Shown here: piece by piece, positions 27,175 to 35,779 of the stretch
Position numbering within the stretch: the first letter of the stretch is position 1
Layout: each line of letters starts with the position of its first letter
Assembly: GCF_001426435.1 (NCBI RefSeq)
Contig: NZ_LMER01000020.1
Coordinates: 255,824-319,823, forward strand
Source: Angustibacter sp. Root456
Lineage (GTDB): Bacteria; Actinomycetota; Actinomycetes; Actinomycetales; Angustibacteraceae
DNA: 64,000 nucleotides
Direction of reading: 5' to 3'
Position numbers and translations under genes: made by a program
Notes under the pieces: generated by a model
The model's input: only the letters and a program-made list of their open reading frames with translations
Databases searched by the model: none
Told to the model about the DNA's origin: nothing

Positions 27175-27681
27175 TCAGGTGCCGTGAACTGGCGACTCGC
27201 GGACCACCAGGGCGGCGCTGCCGGCGTCCAGGTCGGCGGTCAGCTCGCGCAGCACGTCCTGCGGCTCACCCGCGGCGAGTCGCGCCGGAAGAGACTGCAG
27301 CACCGCAGCCACCGACACCGGCAACGCGTCCAGCGCGTCCGCAGACAGTACGAGTAGTCGCTGCCCGACGTCCAACCGGAGGCTTTCGGTGCCGCCCGGC
27401 AACGCCGGCACCGTGCGAGCGGAGTCGGCGTCGACGAGCAGGGCCGGGGGCGTGGTGGAGGCCGCCACGTGCACGCCGCCGTCAGCGCCCAGCTCGACCC
27501 GCGTCGATCGCTCGGGCGACCCGGCGTCCGCGACGTCGAGGCGCAGGCCGCCCCGCGGGCTCGCCAGACGCACGCCGCCCACCTGGGAGCTGCGCGTGGC
27601 GACCACCCAGCCGTGGGCGCGGACGAGGGAGGCGAGCGAACCGACGTCCGTGGGCTCGAGCAGCGGCAGGTGCAGAGCCAC
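27175..27681 (-). CDS. Degenerate PP2C/SpoIIE-like protein beside a STAS gene
   Basis: This 168-residue protein is not clearly annotated by motif. Its middle and end resemble the C-terminal half of RsbU/SpoIIE-type PP2C phosphatases: TTPPALLVDADSARTVPALP is like the usual HPPPLLL-dG stretch, and LDVGQRLLVLSADALDALP is like the usual GDxLLLYTDGL. The metal-binding Asp residues of active enzymes (GD-DGxG, TDG) are missing. The GTG start at 27681 is one base from the STAS stop. Together they look like parts of a partner-switching module controlling a sigma factor, with a phosphatase that may only bind. Confidence 0.6.
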   Translation of the reverse strand: MALHLPLLEPTDVGSLASLVRAHGWVVATRSSQVGGVRLASPRGGLRLDVADAGSPERSTRVELGADGGVHVAASTTPPALLVDADSARTVPALPGGTESLRLDVGQRLLVLSADALDALPVSVAAVLQSLPARLAAGEPQDVLRELTADLDAGSAALVVRESPVHGT

Positions 27682-27682
27682 C

Positions 27683-28027
27683 TCAGGCCTCCTCGTCCTC
27701 GACGTCGAGCACGGCGGCCAGGCCCGTGCGCGTGAGCAGCCCGAGACTCTGCCCGGCCGAGCCGCGCACCACGACGTCGACGCCGCGAGCCGCGCACTTG
27801 CGCTTGGCCCGCAGCAGGGCAGCGACCACGCTGGACGAGATGCGGTCGAGCCCGCTCACGTCGACCACCAGGCGGGCGTCGCCAGCGCTCAGCACCTCGG
27901 TGAGGCGGCTGCGCAGGTCGGTGAGGCCCTGCGCCACAGCGGCGTCTTCGAGCACGGCCACGACCGTGCGCTGCCGTGGTGCTGCCGAGGGTCCGGACGC
28001 GATGGACGTCATGCTCACCAGGCTCAC
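27683..28027 (-). CDS. STAS-domain anti-sigma factor antagonist
   Basis: This 114-residue STAS protein has a strand-helix pattern with LVVDVSGLDRISSSVVAALL, where the Ser run carries the phosphorylatable Ser of SpoIIAA/RsbV proteins, and VVVRGSAGQSLGLLTRTGL at the end. Such antagonists bind anti-sigma kinases in their unphosphorylated state and release the sigma factor. GTG 28027 is chosen because GAGGGGG lies 7 nt upstream; an ATG at 28012 is an alternative. No anti-sigma kinase lies beside it. Confidence 0.85.
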   Translation of the reverse strand: MSLVSMTSIASGPSAAPRQRTVVAVLEDAAVAQGLTDLRSRLTEVLSAGDARLVVDVSGLDRISSSVVAALLRAKRKCAARGVDVVVRGSAGQSLGLLTRTGLAAVLDVEDEEA

Positions 28028-28201
28028 GGCTTCACCCCCTCTGCGGCGTCGGCGGGGCCCCTGCGGCCCGCCCGCGACGAAGTCCAGCATGGACTCCCGA
28101 CATTGCGATTGCCCTGAACGGTTGTTTGCGGTTTGTTGACAACTTCCCGCTGGGCCGTCACGCACGAGGGAGTCCGGGGGCGTGCTGGCAGCATGGGGTC
28201 C

Positions 28202-28915
28202 ATGCCCACCCGCCTGCTCGTGCTGGAGGACGACGACGGCATCCGCCACAGCCTCGCCCTCAGCCTCGAGGACGAGGGGTACGACGTCGTGCAGCACGCC
28301 GACGCCGAGAGCGCGCTCGCCACGGTCGAGCGCGAGCCCGTCGACCTCATGCTCGTGGACCTCATGCTGGGCGGCATGGACGGCTTCACGTTCATCCGCC
28401 GCGCTCGGCCGTCGAGCGACGCCCCGATCATCGTGCTCAGCGCGCGCAACGACACCCACGACATCGTCTCGGCCCTCGAGGCGGGTGCCGACGACTACGT
28501 GACCAAGCCGTACGTCGTCCGCGAGGTGCTGGCGCGGCTGAAGGCGCTGCTGCGGCGGCCGACGGTCACCACGGGGGCGGCTGACGCGCCACCCCCCGAC
28601 GGCACGGTGGTGCTCGACTCCTCCGACGGGCCCTTGCTGCTGTCGCCCGAGGCCGGCACAGTGCGCCGCGGCGCCGACGCGGTGCACCTGACGGTCACCG
28701 AGTTCCGGCTGCTGTGCGAGCTCGCCGACCCCCCGGGGCGCGTGCTGAGCCGCGCCACGCTGCTCGAGCGGGTGTGGGACCGCGGGTTCTTCGGTGACGA
28801 GCGCATCGTCGACGTCCACATCCGGCGCCTGCGCACCAAGATCGAGCGCGATCCCGGCCACCCGCTGCTCGTGGTGACCGTGCGCGGCCTCGGCTACCGG
28901 CTCGACGTCCGATGA
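28202..28915 (+). CDS. OmpR/MtrA-type response regulator
   Basis: This regulator of 237 residues has an N-terminal receiver (acidic pair in LVLEDDDG, phospho-acceptor Asp in LMLVDLML, Thr/Ser in IVLSARN, Lys in DYVTKPYV) and a C-terminal winged helix (LTVTEFRLLCELA ... VDVHIRRLRTKIE). An ATG nine bases upstream is possible. The following kinase and GerMN lipoprotein make a trio like MtrA-MtrB-LpqB. The 157-nt gap to the kinase is occupied by repeat R3, which is unusual within such an operon. A TTGACA lies at 28136. Confidence 0.93.
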   Translation: MPTRLLVLEDDDGIRHSLALSLEDEGYDVVQHADAESALATVEREPVDLMLVDLMLGGMDGFTFIRRARPSSDAPIIVLSARNDTHDIVSALEAGADDYVTKPYVVREVLARLKALLRRPTVTTGAADAPPPDGTVVLDSSDGPLLLSPEAGTVRRGADAVHLTVTEFRLLCELADPPGRVLSRATLLERVWDRGFFGDERIVDVHIRRLRTKIERDPGHPLLVVTVRGLGYRLDVR

Positions 28916-28935
28916 CGCCGCCCCTCCCCCCGCCC

Positions 28936-29039
28936 GTGATCATGCACGCCAGCGCACCGTGGGGCGGATCACTGCATTCCGGGAATGCAGCGGGGGCACC
29001 CACCCGCCATAGGAGTGGAGCGGGGTGCCACCGCGCCAC
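28936..29039. repeat. Intergenic repeat R3, copy 1
   Basis: This 104-nt unit starts with GTGATCATGCACGCCAGCGC, includes GATCACTGCATTCCGGGAATGCAG (an internal palindrome) and ends with GGGTGCCACCGCGCCA. The same unit, with its head triplicated, occurs at 56264-56434. The head alone is found inverted at 36931-36950. It sits between the response regulator and its kinase, 20 nt after the regulator stop. It could form a hairpin that lowers kinase expression. Confidence 0.85.
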
Positions 29040-29072
29040 CCAACGGGCGCGCGCGGGAGGGGGTGGTCGGAC

Positions 29073-30464
29073 GTGAGGTCGCACTGGGGCCTGCGGGCGA
29101 GCGTCATGGTGTCGTTCGCCGCCGGCGGGCTGCTGCTGTCGGTGGTGCTCGCGGCCGGCGCGTACTTCGTCGTGCGGCACTACCTGGTCGACCAGCGTGA
29201 GCGGACGGCGACCCGCCAGGCCTTCGCCGACGCGTCGTTCGTGCGCGATGGGCTGCTGACGTCCGGTGCGCAGGTGAGCGACGTCCTGGGCAACGCGGCC
29301 CCGCCGGCGGACACCGACATCCTCGTGCACCGCTACGGGCGGTGGTTCTCGTCCTCGCTGCGCGCCGACGCCCACAACGTGCCCGACACCGTCCGCGACA
29401 GCGTGCGCGGCGGGTCGGCGGCCGTGCTGTGGGGTCGCAGCGAGCGCGGCCCCACGATCGTCGTCGGGGTGCCACTGGGGGCCGTCGACGCCGAGGTGTA
29501 CGAGATCTCGCGGCCCAGCGAGCTGAGCAGCACGCTGTCGACGCTCGGCGCCGTCCTCGCGGGCTTCGCGCTCGTGACGACCCTGGGCGGAGCGCTGCTC
29601 GGCCGAGCCGCCGCGCGTCGCGTCGTCGCCCCGCTCGACGACGTCGCGCGCGCGGCGACGCAGATCTCGGTCGGCGACCTGAGCACCCGGCTGCCGCCCA
29701 CCGACGACCCCGACCTGGCGGCGATCGTGGGCTCGTTCAACGCCATGGTCGAGGCCCTCGACGAGCGGATCGCTCGTGACGCGCGCTTCGCCGCCGACAT
29801 CAGCCACGAGCTGAGGTCGCCACTGACCACCCTCGTGACGAGCGTCGACCTGTTGCAGCGCAGGCGCGACGAGCTACCCCAGCGGTCCCGTCAGGCGCTC
29901 GACCTCATCGCCACCGAGCTCGAGCGGTTCCAGCGCTCGCTCGAGGACCTGCTCGAGCTCGGACGCCTCGACGCCGGCGTCGCGCTGCGCTCGCTCAGCG
30001 ACGTCGACCTGCGCGAGCTGGTGCGGTACGCCCTGGAGTCCGGGCACCGCGACGTCCCGCTGCAGCTGCCGGACGGGCCACTGGTCGTCCAGGTCGACAA
30101 GCAGCAGCTGAGCCGAGCGCTGGTCAATCTCTTCGACAACGCCGACCTGCACGCGGGGGGGCTGACGGCCGTGCGAGCCGAAGCCGTCGGCGACCATGCC
30201 GTGGTCACGGTGGACGACGAGGGCCCGGGTGTGCCGGAGTCCGAGCGCGAGCGCATCTTCGAGCGGTTCGTGCGCGCCGGTTCACGCGGCTCGCGGCGCG
30301 GCACGGGGCTGGGCCTCAGCATCGTCGCGGAGACCGTGCAGTCGCTCGGCGGCAACGTCGGGTGCATCGACCGTCCGGGCGGTGGGGCGCGGTTCGTCGT
30401 CCGGCTGCCGCTGGCGCGCATCGCCACATCGGCGGACGCCGAGCGCACGCGGGTGCAGGCGTGA
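29073..30464 (+). CDS. Sensor histidine kinase (MtrB/CseC-like)
   Basis: This 463-residue membrane kinase has a first membrane helix at about residues 11-32 (MVSFAAGGLLLSVVLAAG), an extracytoplasmic domain of about 115 residues, a second helix (LGAVLAGFALVTTLGGALLG), then HAMP. The HisKA box is FAADISHELRSPLTT and the ATPase motifs are NLFDNADLHAGG, DEGPGVP and GTGLGLSIV. GTG 29073, after GGGAGGGGG, is preferred to an in-frame start 48 nt earlier. Its stop overlaps the lipoprotein GTG. Confidence 0.93.
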   Translation: MRSHWGLRASVMVSFAAGGLLLSVVLAAGAYFVVRHYLVDQRERTATRQAFADASFVRDGLLTSGAQVSDVLGNAAPPADTDILVHRYGRWFSSSLRADAHNVPDTVRDSVRGGSAAVLWGRSERGPTIVVGVPLGAVDAEVYEISRPSELSSTLSTLGAVLAGFALVTTLGGALLGRAAARRVVAPLDDVARAATQISVGDLSTRLPPTDDPDLAAIVGSFNAMVEALDERIARDARFAADISHELRSPLTTLVTSVDLLQRRRDELPQRSRQALDLIATELERFQRSLEDLLELGRLDAGVALRSLSDVDLRELVRYALESGHRDVPLQLPDGPLVVQVDKQQLSRALVNLFDNADLHAGGLTAVRAEAVGDHAVVTVDDEGPGVPESERERIFERFVRAGSRGSRRGTGLGLSIVAETVQSLGGNVGCIDRPGGGARFVVRLPLARIATSADAERTRVQA

Positions 30465-31075
30465 GGCGGGCCCGGTGGGCGGCCGCCGTGGTGGGTGTCG
30501 TCGCGAGCGCGCTGCTCGCCGGTTGCGGCCTGCCGCACGACCAGTCCGCCCGGGCCCTCGACCCCAAGCAGGTGCCGTACGGCTTGCTGCAGTCGAGCAC
30601 GCCGCCGCCCACCGACGACGCGGAGCTGAAGAGCACCAAGCGGACCGGACAGCAGGCCGAGCTGTACCTGCTCGACGGCGACGACCAGCTGGTGGGTGTG
30701 CCTGCGGGGGTGGGGCGCCAGCTGACGACGTCGGCGCGCTTGGCCGCGCTGTTCTCGCTGCTCGAGCGCGGGCCCGACGACAACCAGCGCAGCCAGGGCC
30801 TCAGCAGCGCCTGGACGCCGGGAGTGCGGATCCAGCTGCGCGACTTCACCGACGGCCTGGCCCAGGTGGAGGTCGCGGCCGGCCTGAAAGATCCGTCGGC
30901 CGACCAGCTCCCGCTCGCGATCGGGCAGCTCGTGCTCACCGCGACGTCGCTGCGCGAGGTGGACGCCGTGCAGCTCGTACGCGACGGCCAGCCGGTGGAG
31001 GTGCCGCTACCGGGCGGCGCGCTGACGTCGGCCCCGCTGACCCGCCAGGACTACGCCTCGCTGCTCACGCGCTGA
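30461..31075 (+). CDS. GerMN-domain lipoprotein
   Basis: The 204-residue precursor has a lipoprotein signal with lipobox LLAGC (Cys at about residue 23). The mature region is a GerMN domain (sporulation/spore germination type): AELYLLDGDDQLVGV, LAALFSLLERGPDDN, the VRIQLRDFTDGLAQVEVA strand and LVLTATSLREVDAVQLVRDG. The arrangement recalls LpqB, which modulates MtrB, but is shorter with no beta-propeller. It overlaps the kinase stop by four bases. Its 3' end overlaps the DUF3048 gene tail by 11 bases. Confidence 0.88.
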   Translation: MRRARWAAAVVGVVASALLAGCGLPHDQSARALDPKQVPYGLLQSSTPPPTDDAELKSTKRTGQQAELYLLDGDDQLVGVPAGVGRQLTTSARLAALFSLLERGPDDNQRSQGLSSAWTPGVRIQLRDFTDGLAQVEVAAGLKDPSADQLPLAIGQLVLTATSLREVDAVQLVRDGQPVEVPLPGGALTSAPLTRQDYASLLTR

Positions 31076-32204
31076 CCCGCACCTTGGCGTCGCGCTGGGC
31101 CAGCTCGACGTAGGTCTGGCCCGGCGCCATCTTCAACGGCGCGCCGTTCGAGAGCACGAAGCGGAACGGCTGGTTGACCGCGCCCTTGCTCCACGTGCCC
31201 GTGACGTACTTGCCGCCATGGAAGTAGTAGAACGTGCCCTTGCTGTTGATGATGTCGTGGATCGGCTCGTCGTGACCCGAGCCGTGGTAGATCTTGTCGT
31301 AGTGCTGGCGCGCGCGGATCACGAGCACGTTGACCGGCGCCACGCGCTTGCCGTTCGCGAGGGTGTGCGGGCCCCACGGCATGCTGCGCAGGTAGCGCCC
31401 GGACTTGGCGTCGTAGGCGTAGCTCATGTCGTAGGAGTCGCCGCTCTTCCACGGCACGCGGATGCGCCGCGCGGGCTTCCCGGTGTCGGTGCTGGGCTTG
31501 TCGGCGCCGGTGGCGAACGGGAAGTACGGCTGCTGCGGACCAGCACGGAACTTCGAGGTCTGCTTCGCCAGCACCGCCGGGTGACAGACGACGGCCCGGT
31601 CGTAGTAGGTGTTGCCCTGGTAGGTGCGCACCCGCTTGGGGTCGATCGAGTACGAGCCGGAGCCCTTCGTGGCCATGTACGTGAGCATCGCCTCGATGTA
31701 CTTGCCGAAGTGCTTGGCGTACTTGCCGACCCAGCCGGTGGCGCCGGTGTTGCCGATGATCGCGTTGATCGGGCTGAGCAGCGGGATGTCGACCGGGCGC
31801 ACGGAGCGCACCGGCGCGACGTCGCGCGCCATGCTGGAGTGGAACACCGGCACCAGGCGCGTGCCGCTGTAGCCGGAGGAGTCGCGGTAGCCGTCGAGCT
31901 CGACGAAGACGATGTCGGCCTGGTCGAGACCGGCCTGCGGGTGCTCGTTCTTGTTGTCGGGCACCTTGACCGCCACGGCGGCGTGCTTGCCCGCGTTGGG
32001 GTCCTTCATGAGCTCACCGGTGAGCGGCCAGCGGGGGCGCGTGTCGGCCGCCGGGCTGGCCGTCGGCGACGCCGTCGGCGTCGGGGACGGCGTGGCCGAC
32101 GGCTTCGGGGCGGCTGCCGGTGACTTCTTGGAGCAGGCGGCGAGCGCCGCCCCGGCGGCACCAAGCGCACCGGCGAGCAGGGTGCGGCGTCCGAGCGCGG
32201 TCAT
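31065..32204 (-). CDS. DUF3048-domain lipoprotein (YerB-like)
   Basis: The 379-residue precursor has a twin-arginine-like start (MTALGRRTLLAGALGAAG) ending in the lipobox ALAAC, then a Pro/Thr/Ser-rich linker (SATPSPTPTASPTASP). The mature part has the two DUF3048 regions, seen in KHAAVAVKVPDNKNEHPQAG and ADIVFVELDGYRDS, and later INAIIGNTGATGWVGK. The family is found at the cell surface of Gram-positive bacteria with unknown function. The gene converges on the GerMN lipoprotein with an 11-nt overlap and lies next to tRNA-Ser. Confidence 0.9.
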   Translation of the reverse strand: MTALGRRTLLAGALGAAGAALAACSKKSPAAAPKPSATPSPTPTASPTASPAADTRPRWPLTGELMKDPNAGKHAAVAVKVPDNKNEHPQAGLDQADIVFVELDGYRDSSGYSGTRLVPVFHSSMARDVAPVRSVRPVDIPLLSPINAIIGNTGATGWVGKYAKHFGKYIEAMLTYMATKGSGSYSIDPKRVRTYQGNTYYDRAVVCHPAVLAKQTSKFRAGPQQPYFPFATGADKPSTDTGKPARRIRVPWKSGDSYDMSYAYDAKSGRYLRSMPWGPHTLANGKRVAPVNVLVIRARQHYDKIYHGSGHDEPIHDIINSKGTFYYFHGGKYVTGTWSKGAVNQPFRFVLSNGAPLKMAPGQTYVELAQRDAKVRVSA

Positions 32205-32242
32205 GCGTGGTTCTCCTCGAGATCAGCGACGTACGGTTCGAG

Positions 32243-32329
32243 CGGAGGGCGTGGGATTCGAACCCACGAGACGGTTGCCCGCCTAGCGGTTTTCAAGACC
32301 GCCGCACTAGGCCACTATGCGAGCCCTCC
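32243..32329 (-). tRNA. tRNA-Ser(UGA)
   Basis: On the minus strand the sequence begins GGAGGGCTCGCATAGTGGCC and ends with the T arm GTGGGTTCGAATCCCAC followed by GCCCTCC and discriminator G. The anticodon stem-loop GCGGTCTTGAAAACCGC carries TGA, so it reads UCA-type Ser codons. A long variable arm (class II) between anticodon and T stems fits serine. CCA is not encoded. Acceptor pairing is complete over seven bases. Confidence 0.96.
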
Positions 32330-32483
32330 CAGCACGTAAGAGTGTGCCGCACGGGCGCGCCGATCCTGCCTTGGGCTCTCCGGTCAGCCCCGGCCCGGAG
32401 CGGGTGTCGCCGCCAGCCGCCGCCGGCTACGTGACACAGTGGGACGTCGACCAGCACGCAGAGCACACGAAGGGGCACGCGCG

Positions 32484-34040
32484 GTGATCCACGGGACGCC
32501 GACGGACGTCGAGCCGCGGCTGCGCGAGGCCCTGGCCGCGCAGCGGTTGGACGTCCACTACCAACCCGTGGTCGCGCTCCCGTCGGCGCAGCACATCGCC
32601 GTCGAGGCGCTGGCCCGCTGGGACGACGCCGAGCTGGGCGCCGTCCCGCCTGACGTCTTCGTGCCCGTCGCCGAGCGAACCGGCCTGATCCACCAGCTGG
32701 GCGCCCAGGTGCTGGGCCGAGCGTGCCGCGCCGGCGCTCGCTGGGCCGCGGCCGGTGCGCCGGTGCGGGTCTCGGTGAACGTGTCCCCCGTGCAGCTCGC
32801 GGCCGGGCACTTCGAGGACGAGGTCGGCGCCGCGCTCGAGGAGTCCGGCCTCGATCCGGCGCTGCTCGTGCTCGAGATCACTGAGTCGGCGGTGATCGAC
32901 GACCTGGCGGCCACGGCCCGGCGGCTGCACGGGTTGCGCGCGCTCGGCGTCCGGGTCGCTCTCGACGACTTCGGGATCGGCCACTCGCCGCTGAGCATGC
33001 TGCGCGAGCTGCCACTCGACATCCTCAAGATCGACCGCTCGTTCGTCGCGCAGGTGCACGAGAACGCGCGCGACGCCGTCATCGCCCGGCTGCTCATCGA
33101 CACCGCGCACACGCTGGGTCTCACGGTCTGCGGTGAGGGCGTCGAGACGCGCGAGCAGGCGCGACAGCTGCTGGGCCTGGGCTGCGACACCGCGCAGGGC
33201 TGGTACTTCGGCCGCCCGGGTCCCGACCCCAACGACGACGCCGAGCGTGCGGGTGTCCTCAGCGCGACGCTCGGTCCGCCCGCCGTACCCGCCGGCACCA
33301 GCCTCGACGTCGCCGTGGCCGCCCCGATCCAGATCGGCTCCGACGAGCTCACCACGATCCTGCGTCCTGACGGCCACGTCCTCTACGCCTCGCCGGGCGC
33401 GCTCGCCGTCCTCGGCTACACCCCGAGCGAGCTCATGGGCCGCTCGGTCACCGACTTCCTCCACCCCGACGAGCGCCGCGGCATCCTGCGCGCACCCAAG
33501 CCCGACTGGGGCCGTGCTCCCTGGACGCTGCAGCACCGCGTGCACCACCAGGACGGCTCCTGGCGCTGGATGCGCACACGCGCCCAGCTCGTGTACGACG
33601 GCGACGACTACCCCGCGCAGGTGGTGGCGACGAGCCGGGACGTCACGCGCCACGTGCAGACCCGCCGCCAGCTGGAGTCCACTGAGGCGACGCTGCGGTG
33701 GGCGTTCGACCAGTCGCCGGTGGGCATGGCGCTGTCGGACCTCGACGGGCGCATCGTGCGCACCAACGGCGCCTTCGCCGAGTTGCTCGGCCGTGGCCCC
33801 GACGATCTCGCGGGGCGGGCGGTCAACGACATCACGCACCCGGACGACGCCCCGACCGACGCGGTGAACCTCAGCCGTCTCAGGGAGCCGGGCGCGCCGA
33901 CGCAGCGCGTCACCAAGCGCTACCTTCACCGTGACGGGTCGCCCGTGCCGGCTCACGTCTGGGCCTCGACCATCGACGACGAGCGCGGCAAGCCGACCTA
34001 CGTGGTGGCCCACATCATCCCGGCGGAAGGCGAGTCATGA
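32484..34040 (+). CDS. EAL cyclic-di-GMP phosphodiesterase with two PAS domains
   Basis: This 518-residue cytoplasmic protein begins with an EAL domain (residues about 10-250) that has all the catalytic parts: VEALARW, NVSPVQL, LEITESAV, LDDFGIGHS, KIDRSFV and GEGVET. It should therefore cleave c-di-GMP. Two PAS/PAC units follow (about 290-395 and 415-510), with SWRWMRTRAQLVYDG typical of a PAC. EAL before PAS is the reverse of the usual order. GTG 32484 comes after GAAGGGG; a 15-codon upstream extension is possible. The stop overlaps the next ATG by four bases. Confidence 0.9.
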   Translation: MIHGTPTDVEPRLREALAAQRLDVHYQPVVALPSAQHIAVEALARWDDAELGAVPPDVFVPVAERTGLIHQLGAQVLGRACRAGARWAAAGAPVRVSVNVSPVQLAAGHFEDEVGAALEESGLDPALLVLEITESAVIDDLAATARRLHGLRALGVRVALDDFGIGHSPLSMLRELPLDILKIDRSFVAQVHENARDAVIARLLIDTAHTLGLTVCGEGVETREQARQLLGLGCDTAQGWYFGRPGPDPNDDAERAGVLSATLGPPAVPAGTSLDVAVAAPIQIGSDELTTILRPDGHVLYASPGALAVLGYTPSELMGRSVTDFLHPDERRGILRAPKPDWGRAPWTLQHRVHHQDGSWRWMRTRAQLVYDGDDYPAQVVATSRDVTRHVQTRRQLESTEATLRWAFDQSPVGMALSDLDGRIVRTNGAFAELLGRGPDDLAGRAVNDITHPDDAPTDAVNLSRLREPGAPTQRVTKRYLHRDGSPVPAHVWASTIDDERGKPTYVVAHIIPAEGES

Positions 34041-35029
34041 CCTCCACCAGCGCGGCGCTGCGGCTCGGGATCCTCGGCACCGGCCGCATCGCCTCGGCGA
34101 TGGCCGGCGACCTGACGCTGCTCGACGACGTCGAGGTCGTGGCCGTGGGATCGCGCACCGACGCCTCGGCTCAGCGCTTCGCCGAGGAGCACGACGTCCC
34201 CCGGGCGCACGGCTCGTACGAGGCGCTGGTGGCCGACCCCGACGTCGACGCCGTCTACGTCACCACCCCGCACCCAGGGCACCGGGACGCCGCGCTGCTG
34301 GCGATCGCGGCGGGCAAGCACGTGCTCGTGGAGAAGCCGTTCACGATGGACGCCGCGCAGGCGCGTGAGGTCGTGGCCGCCGCGCGAGCCGCCGGCGTGT
34401 TCGCCATGGAAGCCATGTGGGCGCGCTTCAACCCGCACCTGGTGCGGGTGCGCCAGGTGGTGGCGAGCGGCGCGCTGGGCGAGATCGTCATGGTGACCGC
34501 CGACCACGGGCAGTGGTTCGCCTTCGACCCGGCGCACCGGCTGTTCGCTGCCGAGCTGGGCGGCGGGGCGCTGCTCGACCTCGGGATCTACCCGGTGTCG
34601 TTCGCCTCGATGGTGCTGGGGACGCCGTCCGGTGTGAGCGCGCGGTCGGTGCCGACGTCCACGGGGGTCGACGCGCAGACCTCCGTGGTGCTCGACCACC
34701 CGGGCGGCGCGCAGGCCGTGATCTCGACGACGCTGCTGGCCAAGAGCCCTTGCCGCGCAACGATCGTGGGCACTGACGGCTACCTCGACATCGACCCCAC
34801 GTGGTACGCGCCGACGTCCTTCACCGTGGTGCCGCGCGTGGGGCCGGCGTGGCGTTACGACGAGCCGCACCCCGGGCACGGCCTGCGGCACGAGGTGGCC
34901 GAGCTGGCGCGCTGCGTGCGCGAGGGGCTCACCGAGAGCCCGGTGATGCCGCTCGACGAGACGGTGGCGATCATGACCACGATGGACGAGGTGCGGCGGC
35001 AGATCGGCCTCACCTACCCCAGCCTCTGA
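34037..35029 (+). CDS. Gfo/Idh/MocA-family NAD(P) oxidoreductase
   Basis: This 330-residue dehydrogenase has the cofactor motif LGILGTGRIASAMAGDL near the N-terminus and the signature EKPFTMD, with Lys as in the active-site EKP loop. The C-terminal domain is the usual mixed sheet. Members oxidise sugars, inositols or dihydrodiols; the substrate is unknown. The ATG 34037 overlaps the stop of the EAL-PAS gene, which is probably chance coupling. The gene converges on cysE, with repeat R5 filling the gap. Confidence 0.9.
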   Translation: MTSTSAALRLGILGTGRIASAMAGDLTLLDDVEVVAVGSRTDASAQRFAEEHDVPRAHGSYEALVADPDVDAVYVTTPHPGHRDAALLAIAAGKHVLVEKPFTMDAAQAREVVAAARAAGVFAMEAMWARFNPHLVRVRQVVASGALGEIVMVTADHGQWFAFDPAHRLFAAELGGGALLDLGIYPVSFASMVLGTPSGVSARSVPTSTGVDAQTSVVLDHPGGAQAVISTTLLAKSPCRATIVGTDGYLDIDPTWYAPTSFTVVPRVGPAWRYDEPHPGHGLRHEVAELARCVREGLTESPVMPLDETVAIMTTMDEVRRQIGLTYPSL

Positions 35030-35042
35030 CCCCTGTCTCCGT

Positions 35043-35150
35043 CGCGCAGATACCCGCCTATTTCCGCCTCGAACCCCGCTTCTGCCGCCCCTTCCACCGG
35101 AAGAAGGCGGGTATCTGCGGGACGTCGGCCAGGAAACCGGGGGGGCTGGG
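35043..35150. repeat. Palindromic intergenic repeat R5, copy 1
   Basis: The arms CGCAGATACCCGCC (35045-35058) and GGCGGGTATCTGCG (35106-35119) pair perfectly, and the stem extends inward through TTTCCG/CGGAAG. Downstream, a segment with CCAGGAAACCGGG (35129-35141) also recurs beside the second copy at 44300-44400, where the whole unit is inverted. It occupies the complete gap between the convergent oxidoreductase and cysE genes, so it could terminate transcription from both sides. Confidence 0.85.
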
Positions 35151-35720
35151 TCAGATGTAGATGGCGGGGTCGGCCCAGACGTCGTAGGGGTCGGACGCCG
35201 GCCCGGCGGGCAGCCGCACGACACCGGGCACACCGACCACGACCGCACCGGTCGGCACGTCCTTCACCACCACCGAGTTGGCGCCGATCTGCGCGCCGGC
35301 CCCCACGGTGATCGGCCCGAGCACCCGCGCGCCCGCACCGATCATCACACCGTCGCCGATCGTGGGGTGCCGCTTGGTGCGGCCCAGCGAGCGGCCGCCG
35401 AGCGTGACGCCGTGGTAGAGCATGACGTCGTCACCGATCTCGGCCGTCTCGCCGATCACGACACCCATCGCGTGGTCGATGAACAGCCGCCGCCCGATCG
35501 TGGCACCGGGGTGGATCTCGACGCCGGTCAGCGAGCGGTTGAGCTGCGAGAGCAGGCGTGCGGCGAGGCGCAGGCCCGGCGTCCGCCACATCCGGTGCGC
35601 GAGCCGGTGGATCCACACCGCGTGCAGGCCGGGGTAGGCGAGCGCGAGCTCGACCTTGGAGCGGGCGGCGGGGTCACGGCGTCCCGCGGCGTCGAGGTCC
35701 TCGACGAAGCGGTCCCACAC
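35151..35720 (-). CDS. cysE: Serine O-acetyltransferase
   Basis: The 189-residue enzyme makes O-acetylserine from serine and acetyl-CoA, the first step of cysteine synthesis. The hexapeptide-repeat domain is clear: [40 protein letters not shown] and [19 protein letters not shown], with the catalytic His-Asp in IDHAMG. It is the short CysE type. The frame is open far upstream; GTG 35720 is chosen because AAGGGG lies 9 nt before it, and GTG 35738 is an alternative. It follows cysK by about 60 nt on the same strand, so both are probably co-transcribed. Confidence 0.93.
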   Translation of the reverse strand: MWDRFVEDLDAAGRRDPAARSKVELALAYPGLHAVWIHRLAHRMWRTPGLRLAARLLSQLNRSLTGVEIHPGATIGRRLFIDHAMGVVIGETAEIGDDVMLYHGVTLGGRSLGRTKRHPTIGDGVMIGAGARVLGPITVGAGAQIGANSVVVKDVPTGAVVVGVPGVVRLPAGPASDPYDVWADPAIYI

Positions 35721-35779
35721 CCCGGCGAGCCCCTTCACGAGTGACGGCGAGGGGACAGAACGGTTGACGTGCAAGGAAA

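Noticed and set aside
28131-28160. Promoter at TTGACA 28136 for the response regulator
   Set aside because: No acceptable -10 hexamer at the right spacing; left as a mention in the gene entry only.
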